From NCBI GenBank assembly GCA_002407775.1, contig DHOP01000083.1, positions 3,182-53,604 on the forward strand: a DNA stretch of 50,423 nucleotides, given 5' to 3'. Shown in pieces: positions 42,640 to 50,423 of this stretch. The stretch is from Prevotella sp. UBA5387. GTDB lineage: Bacteria; Bacteroidota; Bacteroidia; Bacteroidales; Bacteroidaceae. The notes below the pieces were generated by a model that made no database searches, was not told where the DNA came from, and saw only the letters and a program-made list of their open reading frames with translations. The number at the start of each line of letters is the position of its first letter. The stretch's first letter is position 1. The position numbers and the translations under genes were made by a program.

Positions 42640-44715
42640 ATGAAGAAAACAATGACCCTAGCTTTGGTGATGTTGGTCACCATACTGGCAAATGCACAGA
42701 TGCTCAATCCTGTGAAGTTCACTTCTCAACTCAAGACCAATAGCACGGCTGACGGTGAGATTATTTTCTCGGGCAAGATAGATAATGGATGGCACGTATA
42801 TTCCACAGGCTTGGGTTCGGATGGACCGATATCTGCGACTTTCAATGTAAATAAGCTCGACGGCGTACAGCTTGTTGGTAAATTGAAGGCTTTAGGGCAT
42901 GAAATTTCTGCCTATGATAAACTCTTTGGGATGAACCTTCGGTACTTCGAAGGTAGTGTTCAGTTTGTGCAAAAGGTGCGTTTCACCAAACCACAGTACA
43001 ATATAGACGGCTATTTGGAATATGGTGCCTGCAACGATCAGAGTTGTCTTCCGCCTACAGCTGTGGACTTTAAAAAGTCGGGCAAGAGCCCTGCGGTAGC
43101 GGCAGAGAAGAATGCATCTGCTAACGGTGCAACTGCCGGTGATGCACTGACATCAGCTGCCACGGTAGCTTTGACACAGGTCAAGTCTGATTCTTTGGCA
43201 AAGTTGAGTGCTGACTCTGCGGCGGCAGTAGCAGCTACTGCTACAGCAAACATGTCTGCACAGGACAAGAGTTTGCTTTGGCAACCCATCGTCAAACAAT
43301 TGCATCAGCAAGGGGGGACAAGTGATATCGCACACTATTCTCTTTGGTATATATTCCTGATGGGTTTAGTTGGTGGTTTATTAGCCCTTGTGATGCCTTG
43401 TATCTGGCCAATCATCCCAATGACAGTAAGTTTCTTCTTGAAACGTTCTAAGAATGACCGCAAGAAGGGTATACGAGATGCCATCACTTATGGTATTTCT
43501 ATTGTCGTCATCTATCTTGCTTTAGGCATTGGCGTGACGGCAATCTTTGGCCCAAGCACGCTTAACTCTCTCTCGACAAATGCCGTTTTCAACATCTTCA
43601 TATTCCTATTGCTCGTAGTCTTTGCCGTGAGTTTCTTTGGATGGTTTGAGATAAAACTGCCAGATAGTTGGGCAAACAGCGTCGATTCCAAAGCTAGTAA
43701 GACTTCTGGTTTGCTCTCTATTTTCCTTATGGCATTCACGTTGGTGCTTGTCAGCTTCTCATGTACTGCGCCTATCGTTGGCTTGCTGCTTGTAGAAACA
43801 GTTACATCGGGTAATTGGGTTGCTCCTGCCTTGGGCATGTTGGGTTTTGCTTTGGCATTGGCTATACCGTTCTCGCTATTTGCCATGTTCCCCACATTGA
43901 TGCAGAAGAGCCCTAAGAGTGGTTCTTGGATGACACAAATCAAAGTGGTTCTTGGCTTCGTGGAGTTGGCTTTTGCCCTCAAATTCTTCTCGGTGGCTGA
44001 CCTTGCCTATGGCTGGCATCTCTTAGATCGCGAAGTTTTCCTATCTCTTTGGATTGTCATCTTTGCAGCATTGGGAGCTTATCTTGTCGGCTGGTTGAAG
44101 TTTCAGGAAGACGAAGTGGGTGGCGACTTAAACAAACCCATGCCTGTTCCGGCGATCATGTTGGGTCTAGCCTCTTTTGCTTTCGCCATCTACATGGTAC
44201 CAGGTCTTTGGGGTGCTCCCTGCAAGGCTGTATCAGCATTTGCTCCTCCCATCAATACCCAGGACTTTAACCTCAATACTAAGGTCGTAGAGGCACATTA
44301 TACAGACTATGAGGCTGGCATGGCCGCGGCCGCGGCACAAGGCAAACCCGTGCTCATTGACTTCACTGGGTTTGGGTGTGTGAACTGTCGCAAGATGGAA
44401 GCATCCGTGTGGACTGATCCACAAGTGGCTAGCAAACTGGAGAAAGACTATGTGCTGATATCTCTGTTTGTTGATGATAAGACTAAGTTGCCAGAGCCGA
44501 TAGAGGTTCAGGTGAATGGCCAAACGCGTACACTACGCACCATTGGCGACAAGTGGAGTTATCTGCAGAGTTACAAGTTCGGTGCCAACGCACAGCCATT
44601 CTATGTGGCTCTTGATGACAATGGCCAGCCACTCACTGGGTCCTATGGCTATAAGGAGGACGTTCCAGCGTATCTAGATTTCCTTAACAAGGGCTTGAAA
44701 AGCTATAGGAAATAA
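42640..44715 (+). CDS. dsbD: Thiol:disulfide interchange protein DsbD
   Basis: The 691-residue protein has a signal peptide (to ANAQ), an N-terminal DsbD-alpha domain with C131 and C136 (YGACNDQSC), an Ala/Ser-rich linker (about 150-210), an eight-helix membrane domain (about 230-560) with cysteines in VMPCIWP and SFSCTAP, and a C-terminal thioredoxin domain with CVNC in FTGFGCVNC. It carries electrons from cytoplasmic thioredoxin to periplasmic partners. All three redox pairs are present. The next gene, a cysteine desulfidase-like protein, follows after 75 bases with a hairpin between them. Confidence 0.94.
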   Translation: MKKTMTLALVMLVTILANAQMLNPVKFTSQLKTNSTADGEIIFSGKIDNGWHVYSTGLGSDGPISATFNVNKLDGVQLVGKLKALGHEISAYDKLFGMNLRYFEGSVQFVQKVRFTKPQYNIDGYLEYGACNDQSCLPPTAVDFKKSGKSPAVAAEKNASANGATAGDALTSAATVALTQVKSDSLAKLSADSAAAVAATATANMSAQDKSLLWQPIVKQLHQQGGTSDIAHYSLWYIFLMGLVGGLLALVMPCIWPIIPMTVSFFLKRSKNDRKKGIRDAITYGISIVVIYLALGIGVTAIFGPSTLNSLSTNAVFNIFIFLLLVVFAVSFFGWFEIKLPDSWANSVDSKASKTSGLLSIFLMAFTLVLVSFSCTAPIVGLLLVETVTSGNWVAPALGMLGFALALAIPFSLFAMFPTLMQKSPKSGSWMTQIKVVLGFVELAFALKFFSVADLAYGWHLLDREVFLSLWIVIFAALGAYLVGWLKFQEDEVGGDLNKPMPVPAIMLGLASFAFAIYMVPGLWGAPCKAVSAFAPPINTQDFNLNTKVVEAHYTDYEAGMAAAAAQGKPVLIDFTGFGCVNCRKMEASVWTDPQVASKLEKDYVLISLFVDDKTKLPEPIEVQVNGQTRTLRTIGDKWSYLQSYKFGANAQPFYVALDDNGQPLTGSYGYKEDVPAYLDFLNKGLKSYRK

Positions 44716-44721
44716 TATGAC

Positions 44722-44761
44722 ACCTCTCCCCTGACTCTTTCCATAGGAGAGTGGGGGAGGT
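44722..44761 (+). terminator. GC-rich hairpin between dsbD and the cysteine desulfidase gene
   Basis: acctctcccc (44722-44731) pairs with the gggggaggt end (44753-44761) across an imperfect inner stem with gactctt/aggagagt complementarity. No T-run follows, so it may be a weak terminator or an intergenic palindromic repeat. Confidence 0.4.
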
Positions 44762-44790
44762 CGTGTTGACCTACTAAAACTTTGTGAAAC

Positions 44791-46083
44791 ATGTTGGACT
44801 CGGCTAAAAGAGCACAAATCATTGCACTTATCAATCAGGAAGTAGTACCTGCCGTGGGCTGTACAGAGCCAATGGCCGTAGCCCTATGCACCGCTCGTGC
44901 CACCGAACTGCTTGGGGGGCGCCCTGAAAAAATCACTGCATACCTTAGTGCAAATATCATTAAGAATGCCATGGGTGTGGGTATCCCCGGCACAGGCATG
45001 ATAGGTTTACCCATTGCTATTGCTCTCGGTGCGCTCGTTGGCAAGAGTAAGTATGAATTAGAAGTCATCAAAGACCTTACTCCAGAAGCCTTGGAGGAGG
45101 GGAAGGCATATATTAAAAATGGTAAACGCATTGAGATCAAACTCAAGAACGGTATTGCTGAAAAACTATATATCGAAGTTACCAGCGAATTGGATGGTCA
45201 TAAGGCAACTGCAATTATCGCCGATGATCATACCAACTTTGTCTATGAGGAATTTGATGGCAAGGTGTTGAAGGATAATCGCAAACCGGAGGGTGAATCT
45301 GACGAGGAACAAACCATTAATCTCGATTTGCACACCGTGTGGGATTTTGCAACTACGTCACCGGTGGAAGAAATTAGATTTATACTCAAGACACGCGACC
45401 TAAATATGAGTGCAGCCCAAGAAAGTCGCAAGGGTAACTACGGACACTGCCTTGGGAAGACTATTAGCCGACCGCTAAGCCATGGTATTTTTGGCAAGAC
45501 GATATTCTCAGAAATCATATCAGAAACAGCTCTGGCTTGTGATGCAAGGATGGGCGGTGCAATGATTCCGGTGATGTCCAACTCTGGTTCAGGTAATCAA
45601 GGCATCTGTGCCACCAATCCAGTGGCTGTCTATGCTAGGGAAAACGATAATACCGAAGAAGAACTCATACGGGCTTTGACCCTATCTCATCTTACCGCCA
45701 TCTATATCAAGCAGAGCCTTGGTAAGTTGAGTGCTCTGTGTGGTTGTGTGGTTGCAGGAATAGGGTCTAGTTGTGGCATTGTCTATCTCATGGGTGGAGA
45801 CTACCAGAGGGTGTGCTATGCTGTACAGAATATGATTGCAAACCTCACTGGAATGATTTGTGACGGAGCTAAGCCGAGTTGTTCTATTAAGATCTGCTCT
45901 GGCGTTTCGTCAGCTCTTCTTTCTGCATTGTTGAGTATGGAAGGAGAACATGTTACGGCTGCTGAAGGTATCATAGACGAGGATGTGGATCGAAGCATAC
46001 GTAATTTGACAAGTATCGGCAAGGAGGCTATGTGCCCCACGGATGATATGGTGCTTGATATTATGACGCATAAGATATGCTAG
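44791..46083 (+). CDS. L-cysteine desulfidase-like protein (CyuA/UPF0597 family)
   Basis: The 430-residue protein matches the CyuA/YhaM family, Fe-S enzymes that split L-cysteine to pyruvate, ammonia and hydrogen sulphide. An early AVGCTEPMAVAL motif carries C24, with further cysteines in GNQGICATNPV and the LCGCVVAGIGSSCG stretch near the C-terminus. Some members are annotated as serine dehydratase alpha-like. It could also be involved in sulphur supply under anaerobic conditions. An intrinsic terminator follows. Confidence 0.88.
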   Translation: MLDSAKRAQIIALINQEVVPAVGCTEPMAVALCTARATELLGGRPEKITAYLSANIIKNAMGVGIPGTGMIGLPIAIALGALVGKSKYELEVIKDLTPEALEEGKAYIKNGKRIEIKLKNGIAEKLYIEVTSELDGHKATAIIADDHTNFVYEEFDGKVLKDNRKPEGESDEEQTINLDLHTVWDFATTSPVEEIRFILKTRDLNMSAAQESRKGNYGHCLGKTISRPLSHGIFGKTIFSEIISETALACDARMGGAMIPVMSNSGSGNQGICATNPVAVYARENDNTEEELIRALTLSHLTAIYIKQSLGKLSALCGCVVAGIGSSCGIVYLMGGDYQRVCYAVQNMIANLTGMICDGAKPSCSIKICSGVSSALLSALLSMEGEHVTAAEGIIDEDVDRSIRNLTSIGKEAMCPTDDMVLDIMTHKIC

Positions 46084-46116
46084 TCAATTAAGCGTCGCTT
46101 TTATATATTAGATATC

Positions 46117-46151
46117 AGGGCCTTAGCAGTATAACTATAAGGCCCTTTTTT
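46117..46151 (+). terminator. Intrinsic terminator of the cysteine desulfidase gene
   Basis: agggcctta (46117-46125) pairs with taagggccct-like 46138-46146, followed by a T-run at 46147-46151, 34 bases after the gene. The following AT-rich region to 46384 holds the nrdD promoter area and no gene. Confidence 0.8.
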
Positions 46152-46325
46152 GTGCAAAGCTGTAAACTTTAATAGATGTAATACTTATTTTTTTTGGATA
46201 AATATTATTGTTTAAAAAATAGAAAGTTTTCCACTTTCTATTTGTATGTAATTGTATTACAGGGAATTGACATACTTTAACACGATAAAAGTTGTCCAAA
46301 ACAACAATCCATTTGCTTTATATCG

Positions 46326-46333
46326 TATCTTTG
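46326..46333 (+). promoter_or_regulatory. Candidate -7 box of nrdDG
   Basis: TATCTTTG (46326-46333) lies 51 bases before the nrdD ATG. No TTTG at the normal -33 distance; no clear NrdR box seen. Confidence 0.55.
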
Positions 46334-46384
46334 CAAGTACAATTAAGGAAAATAAAAACACCTTTATACCTACCGTTATATAGC

Positions 46385-48523
46385 ATGGAATCAGCCCAAT
46401 TTACAATCACCAAAAGAGACGGAAAGAAAGAAAAGTTTTCTCTCGACAAAATCATGAACGCTATAATCAAAGCGTTCCAGTCTGTTAACGAGCCAGTGGA
46501 TCTTGGCGTCATCAGTAAAGTTTTAGCCCATTTGGATATCCACGAAGGCATTAAGGTGGAAGACATCCAGAACCGGGTGGAGGAAAGTCTGATGCGTGAA
46601 GGTTTCTACAAGGTGGCCAAATCATTTATCATCTATCGTCAGAGCCATCAGGAAGATCGTGAGACGGCTGCCAAACTAAACTTTCTTGCAGACTATATGG
46701 AAGCAACCAATGCTGCTTCTGGTTCCAAGTTTGATGCAAACGCAAACGTAGAACATAAGAATATAGCTACCCTTATTGGTGAGTTGCCTAAGAGTAACTT
46801 TATCCGTCTCAATCGCAGATTGCTTACGGATCGCATCAAAAAGATGTATGGAAAGGAGCTCGCTGATAAGTATCTAGATCTGTTGACAAACCATTTTATC
46901 TATAAGAACGATGAGACCTCACTGGCTAACTACTGTGCCAGCATCACCATGTATCCATGGCTCATCGGAGGAACTACGTCGATAGGTGGCAATTCTTCCG
47001 CTCCAACCAACCTTAAGTCATATTGTGGAGGCTTCATCAATATGGTTTTCATGGTGAGCTCGATGCTCAGCGGTGCCTGTGCCACCCCCGAATTTCTGAT
47101 GTATATGAACTACTTCATTCAGAAGGAATATGGCAAAGACTATTGGCAGCATGCTGATGATGTGGTCGACTTGAGCTTGAAAAAACGTACTATCGATAAG
47201 ATAATTACCGACTGTTTCGAGCAAGTGGTCTATAGTATCAACCAGCCTACAGGTGCGAGAAACTATCAGGCGGTGTTCTGGAATATTTCATATTATGACC
47301 GATTCTACTTCGAGAGTCTCTTTGGCAACTTCTTCTTCCCTGATGGTTCGCAACCCGACTGGGGCGGACTAAACTGGTTGCAGAAGCGGTTTATGAAATG
47401 GTTCAATGGCGAGCGCACGAAGACCATGCTTACTTTCCCCGTGGAAACGATGGCGCTTCTTACCGAAGGTGGCGAATGCAAGGATGAAGAGTATGGTGAT
47501 TTTACGGCGGAAATGTATTCAGAAGGCCACTCTTTCTTTACTTATATGAGCGATAATGCCGACTCTCTAAGCTCTTGTTGCCGTCTAAGAAATGAGATTC
47601 AGGACAATGGTTTCTCTTATACCCTTGGTGCAGGAGGAGTGAGCACGGGGTCAAAGAGCGTGCTTACAATAAACCTCAATCGCACTATTCAGTATGCGGT
47701 AAATCATAATCTTGACTACTTGGAATATCTGAGGCAGGTCGTTGACCTTTGCCACAAGGTGCAATCAGCTTACAACGAGAACCTGAAGGAGTTGCAGAGC
47801 AAGGGCATGTTGCCTCTTTTTGATGCAGGGTATATCAATATCAGTCGCCAATATCTGACGATAGGTGTCAACGGATTGGTAGAGGCAGCAGAGTTTATGG
47901 GATTGCAAATCAGTCCCAACGACAATTATTTGAACTTCGTGCAAAAGGTGCTTGGCGTAGTGGAGCACTACAATAAGAAGTATCGTACCAAGGAACTGAT
48001 GTTCAATTGCGAGATGATCCCTGCCGAGAATGTTGGAGTGAAACATGCTAAATGGGATCGTGAGGATGGTTATTTTGTACCACGTGAATGCTACAACTCT
48101 TATTTTTATGTCGTTGAGGATGATTCTCTTAACATCATAGATAAGTTCCGTTTGCATGGCACGCCATATATCGAGCACCTCACTGGTGGGTCGGCCCTAC
48201 ACATGAACCTTGAGGAACATCTGAGCAAGGATCAGTATCAACAACTCCTTAGAGTGGCAGCTAACGAGGGATGTAACTACTTTACGTTTAACATTCCTAA
48301 CACTATCTGTAACGATTGTGGCCATATCGACAAGCGATACCTCAAGGAATGTCCTGTGTGCCATAGCAAAAACGTGGACTATATGACCCGTATCATCGGT
48401 TATCTGAAGCGCATCAGCAATTTCTCTGCGGCAAGACAACAAGAGGCTATCCGTCGATTCTACTATATGCCTGTGGGAAAAGAGATTGACAAGGAAATGC
48501 TTGTGGATGCCGGAAAAGCGTAG
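46385..48523 (+). CDS. nrdD: Anaerobic ribonucleoside-triphosphate reductase
   Basis: The 712-residue class III reductase makes deoxynucleotides without oxygen. An ATP-cone (about 1-95) is followed by the glycyl-radical enzyme barrel. The C-terminal zinc site CNDCGHIDKRYLKECPVC and the radical glycine G672 in RIIGYL are visible; the last 40 residues follow the Bacteroidota pattern. The ATG at 46385 begins right before the ATP-cone; an ORF extending 31 codons upstream overlaps the promoter region and is rejected. nrdG starts 6 bases downstream. Confidence 0.95.
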   Translation: MESAQFTITKRDGKKEKFSLDKIMNAIIKAFQSVNEPVDLGVISKVLAHLDIHEGIKVEDIQNRVEESLMREGFYKVAKSFIIYRQSHQEDRETAAKLNFLADYMEATNAASGSKFDANANVEHKNIATLIGELPKSNFIRLNRRLLTDRIKKMYGKELADKYLDLLTNHFIYKNDETSLANYCASITMYPWLIGGTTSIGGNSSAPTNLKSYCGGFINMVFMVSSMLSGACATPEFLMYMNYFIQKEYGKDYWQHADDVVDLSLKKRTIDKIITDCFEQVVYSINQPTGARNYQAVFWNISYYDRFYFESLFGNFFFPDGSQPDWGGLNWLQKRFMKWFNGERTKTMLTFPVETMALLTEGGECKDEEYGDFTAEMYSEGHSFFTYMSDNADSLSSCCRLRNEIQDNGFSYTLGAGGVSTGSKSVLTINLNRTIQYAVNHNLDYLEYLRQVVDLCHKVQSAYNENLKELQSKGMLPLFDAGYINISRQYLTIGVNGLVEAAEFMGLQISPNDNYLNFVQKVLGVVEHYNKKYRTKELMFNCEMIPAENVGVKHAKWDREDGYFVPRECYNSYFYVVEDDSLNIIDKFRLHGTPYIEHLTGGSALHMNLEEHLSKDQYQQLLRVAANEGCNYFTFNIPNTICNDCGHIDKRYLKECPVCHSKNVDYMTRIIGYLKRISNFSAARQQEAIRRFYYMPVGKEIDKEMLVDAGKA

Positions 48524-48529
48524 ACGTGC

Positions 48530-49006
48530 ATGCTGAAATATGTTAATACGGGCGTTGTCTTTCAGGAAATCCCTGATGAGACCACGCTTTCGGTCAATAT
48601 ATCGGGTTGTCCAAACCATTGTCCTGGGTGTCATAGTGCATATCTTTGGCAAGATATCGGTAATGTTTTGGACGAGCAGGCCATAGACAAAATGGTGAAT
48701 TGTTTTGGGCAAAGCATTACTTGCATCTGCCTTATGGGTGGCGATAATGATGTCGTGGAAGTCCAAAGATTGGCTGAATATATTCATCATCGTTATGGAG
48801 AAACTTATAAGGTAGGGTGGTATAGCGGACGTATTCGACTACCGAAGTCTTTCGAGCGTCAAAAGTTCGACTATATCAAGTTAGGGCCTTATATTGCCCA
48901 TCTTGGCCCGCTCAACAATCCGAAGACCAATCAAAGACTTTATCGACGCGTTGAGGACGGATCGTTTGAGGATATTACGCATCGCTTTTGGCGTAATACA
49001 ATCTGA
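48530..49006 (+). CDS. nrdG: Anaerobic ribonucleotide reductase activating protein
   Basis: The 158-residue radical-SAM enzyme generates the glycyl radical on NrdD. The 4Fe-4S cluster ligands are C27, C31 and C34 in CPNHCPGC (CX3CX2C). It follows nrdD by 6 bases and is surely co-transcribed. Two hairpins downstream may end the operon. Confidence 0.94.
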   Translation: MLKYVNTGVVFQEIPDETTLSVNISGCPNHCPGCHSAYLWQDIGNVLDEQAIDKMVNCFGQSITCICLMGGDNDVVEVQRLAEYIHHRYGETYKVGWYSGRIRLPKSFERQKFDYIKLGPYIAHLGPLNNPKTNQRLYRRVEDGSFEDITHRFWRNTI

Positions 49007-49025
49007 TAATTGCTATTTCTTCGAT

Positions 49026-49117
49026 TGACAATACAATCTTATATTGTCACAACTTCAAACGAGGAAACAAACGAATATAGATACCAGCAGCACTTTGCTT
49101 GGAAAAGCAAAGTGCTG
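49026..49117. terminator. Tandem hairpins between nrdG and the PfkB gene
   Basis: tgacaata (49026-49033) pairs with tattgtca (49042-49049). Further on cagcactttgctt (49088-49100) pairs perfectly with 49105-49117 around a GGAA loop. They lie between two convergent genes and could act as terminators, although the T-runs are poor. Confidence 0.5.
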
Positions 49118-49169
49118 TTGTGATGATAAGATTCATTACTAAAGGTTATCTTGGAATTGTCTATAGTAA

Positions 49170-50042
49170 TTATCCAATGATGTGCTTGATGTCTGAAATG
49201 TTGTTGTCGAAGGGGCCGCTGTGCTCCAATTTGAGCGTGCACATAGCGGCGGCGAACTTGCCGGATTCCTCATACCCCATGCCTTGTAGACGACAATAAA
49301 GATAGCCGGTGGAGTAGGTGTCTCCGCATCCGGTTGCATCGACGACCTTCTTGGGTGTGTATGCGGGAATCTCAAAGAACTTGTTATCGGCATAGATGAG
49401 TGAGCCGTAATCGCCAAAAGTAATGACTACCTCACGGACACCAAGATCGGCAAGTTGTCGGGCAACGGTGCGAGGGTCGTCGGAATTGGTGATCACACGC
49501 ATCTCGTGTTCGTTCAGTTTAAGGATGTCGGTGTAGGCAAGTACTGCTTCCTTGTCTTTCCAGTCAATGGCATGAACCTGTTCGCCCACAACCTCGCGAA
49601 GATAGCCCTGGGCGTCAATGCTGATTTTACCCTTCGTTGATAAATGTTTCACTACCTCAGGTGCAAAGTCGTCACTAAGAAGAGTGCCCAAATGAAACAC
49701 TTTGGCCTCCAATGGTCGCATCTCGTCCAATGTGAACGGGTCAGCCTTGGCAAGCACACGCTGGGTACGTGCATTGGTATCAATGCCATATCGGTTCTCG
49801 AAATACACCGTATGGCGGCTCTCGAAGCATCTCACTTCGATGTCTCTCTGGCGGAGTTTCTCCACTTCGGGCATCTGGCCCTGGCCAACTTTGGTCACCA
49901 ATTCGTAGTTTACGTTATGTGGGAGTTGGCTCATGCCTCGCGACATATAGAATGACGTTCCTCCGGCCATGTACACTTCGCTCTGTGGCGTTATGATTTT
50001 GTCACGGGTGATGTGCCCGATGCAGCATAAATCCTTCATCAT
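49170..50042 (-). CDS. PfkB/ribokinase family carbohydrate kinase
   Basis: The 290-residue protein has the ribokinase fold: an opening GHITRDKI, the sugar-binding AGGTSFYMSRG (26-36), and the catalytic region VVDATGCGDTYSTGY with D241 as base. The substrate is not readable; fructose, ribose, inosine and other sugars are all possible. Two adjacent ATGs (50042 and 50039) precede the family core; the longer frame to 50093 would overlap the promoter. The gene stands alone on the minus strand. Confidence 0.9.
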   Translation of the reverse strand: MMKDLCCIGHITRDKIITPQSEVYMAGGTSFYMSRGMSQLPHNVNYELVTKVGQGQMPEVEKLRQRDIEVRCFESRHTVYFENRYGIDTNARTQRVLAKADPFTLDEMRPLEAKVFHLGTLLSDDFAPEVVKHLSTKGKISIDAQGYLREVVGEQVHAIDWKDKEAVLAYTDILKLNEHEMRVITNSDDPRTVARQLADLGVREVVITFGDYGSLIYADNKFFEIPAYTPKKVVDATGCGDTYSTGYLYCRLQGMGYEESGKFAAAMCTLKLEHSGPFDNNISDIKHIIG

Positions 50043-50060
50043 CTTGTTCAAATAAGAATG

Positions 50061-50094
50061 CAAAGTTAGCGAATTATTACAATATGACGACAAA
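50061..50094 (-). promoter_or_regulatory. Promoter of the PfkB gene
   Basis: On the minus strand TTTG (50094-50091), a 22-base spacer and TAACTTTG (50068-50061) lie just before the chosen start. Confidence 0.65.
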
Positions 50095-50291
50095 ATGATG
50101 ACTTAATGACTAATAAATAATCCCAAGATGCTGATGGTTCCAACCTTACTATCTTGTGCTATTATCCTAATAACAAGTTACTTGATCCTTTGTGATTACT
50201 TCCTATTCCCATATATGTTGAATTACTACTCTTATATGGTTTGATACAAAACCTCTACATATTGTCTTTGGCTAAACTTTTCTGACAAAAG

Positions 50292-50323
50292 TTTGTGGTT
50301 TCCGATTTTTCCTCGTAACTTTG
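50292..50323 (+). promoter_or_regulatory. Promoter of the tRNA-Leu gene
   Basis: TTTG (50292-50295), a 20-base spacer and TAACTTTG (50316-50323) form a near-ideal promoter about 50 bases before the tRNA. The rest of 50095-50376 holds nothing else I recognise. Confidence 0.75.
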
Positions 50324-50376
50324 CACTCACATTTCCCATGGAAGTGTAGCGCGCTCATTTTATGAGTACCGTCCAC

Positions 50377-50423
50377 GCCCAGATGGCGGAATCGGTAGAC
50401 GCGCTGGTCTCAAGCACCAGTGG
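50377..50423 (+). tRNA. tRNA-Leu(CAA), 5' part, cut by the window end
   Basis: The 47 bases begin with acceptor strand GCCCAGA and TG, then a D-arm (GCG...CGC), and an anticodon stem CTGGT/ACCAG closing the loop CTCAAGC with anticodon CAA (reads UUG). The TGG start of the variable arm is the last base group in the window. The long variable arm and T-arm lie outside. Confidence 0.9.

Noticed and set aside
44722..44761. Riboswitch before the cysteine desulfidase gene
   Set aside because: Only a simple GC-rich hairpin is present, without the multi-helix conserved core expected of a known riboswitch class.

Overview
The window looks like a chromosome segment from a Bacteroidales bacterium, most likely Prevotella in the broad sense. 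Three things point there. At least ten intergenic regions carry the Bacteroidota promoter pattern, TTTG followed 19-22 bases later by TAnnTTTG, while Shine-Dalgarno sites are weak or absent. Several families are typical of the phylum: DUF6242 and DUF6089 proteins, an uppS-bamA-skp cluster, a TGS-uridine kinase, a two-subunit KorAB and a secreted polysaccharide lyase/GH88/GH2 pair. Housekeeping genes dominate. I see no prophage, CRISPR array, rRNA operon or intact transposase.

Layout. 1-540 holds a compact element with 15-bp terminal inverted repeats and nested palindromes, but no credible gene. 541-5294 (minus) is a two-gene glycan operon: a secreted lyase fused to a GH88 unsaturated glucuronyl hydrolase, then a secreted GH2. 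5632-11434 carries an ADP-ribosylglycohydrolase, a lone FecE-type ABC ATPase, a UPF1-like helicase with a small partner, a pirin and a YjdI-like Fe-S protein. 11435-12219 is palindrome-rich. 12220-18034 is a complete RND efflux operon (adaptor, pump, outer-membrane channel). 18218-25985 is nucleotide and central metabolism: a uridine kinase-like protein, KorAB, Upp and PckA.

At about 26141-26358 lies the most interesting non-coding signal: a free-standing structured RNA of about 218 nt, with its own promoter, several helices, a 12-codon micro-ORF whose start is buried in a helix, and a strong intrinsic terminator. It precedes a long envelope cluster (26507-34776): DUF6242 lipoprotein, DUF6089 barrel, UppS, BamA, three Skp/OmpH paralogues and MurI. 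RbfA and a LolC/E permease follow. 36627-37153 holds a second palindromic repeat cluster sharing sequence words with the one at 11.7 kb. Then come an O-methyltransferase and aroQ (minus), xerD divergent from aroQ with interleaved promoters, an M16 protease, DsbD, a cysteine desulfidase-like protein, nrdDG, a PfkB kinase (minus) and the 5' half of a tRNA-Leu(CAA) cut by the window end.

Functional themes are outer-membrane and envelope biogenesis (UppS, BamA, Skp, MurI, LolC/E, DsbD), anaerobic metabolism (KorAB, NrdDG, PckA) and polysaccharide use. All functional calls rest on motif reading by eye; no database search was run.
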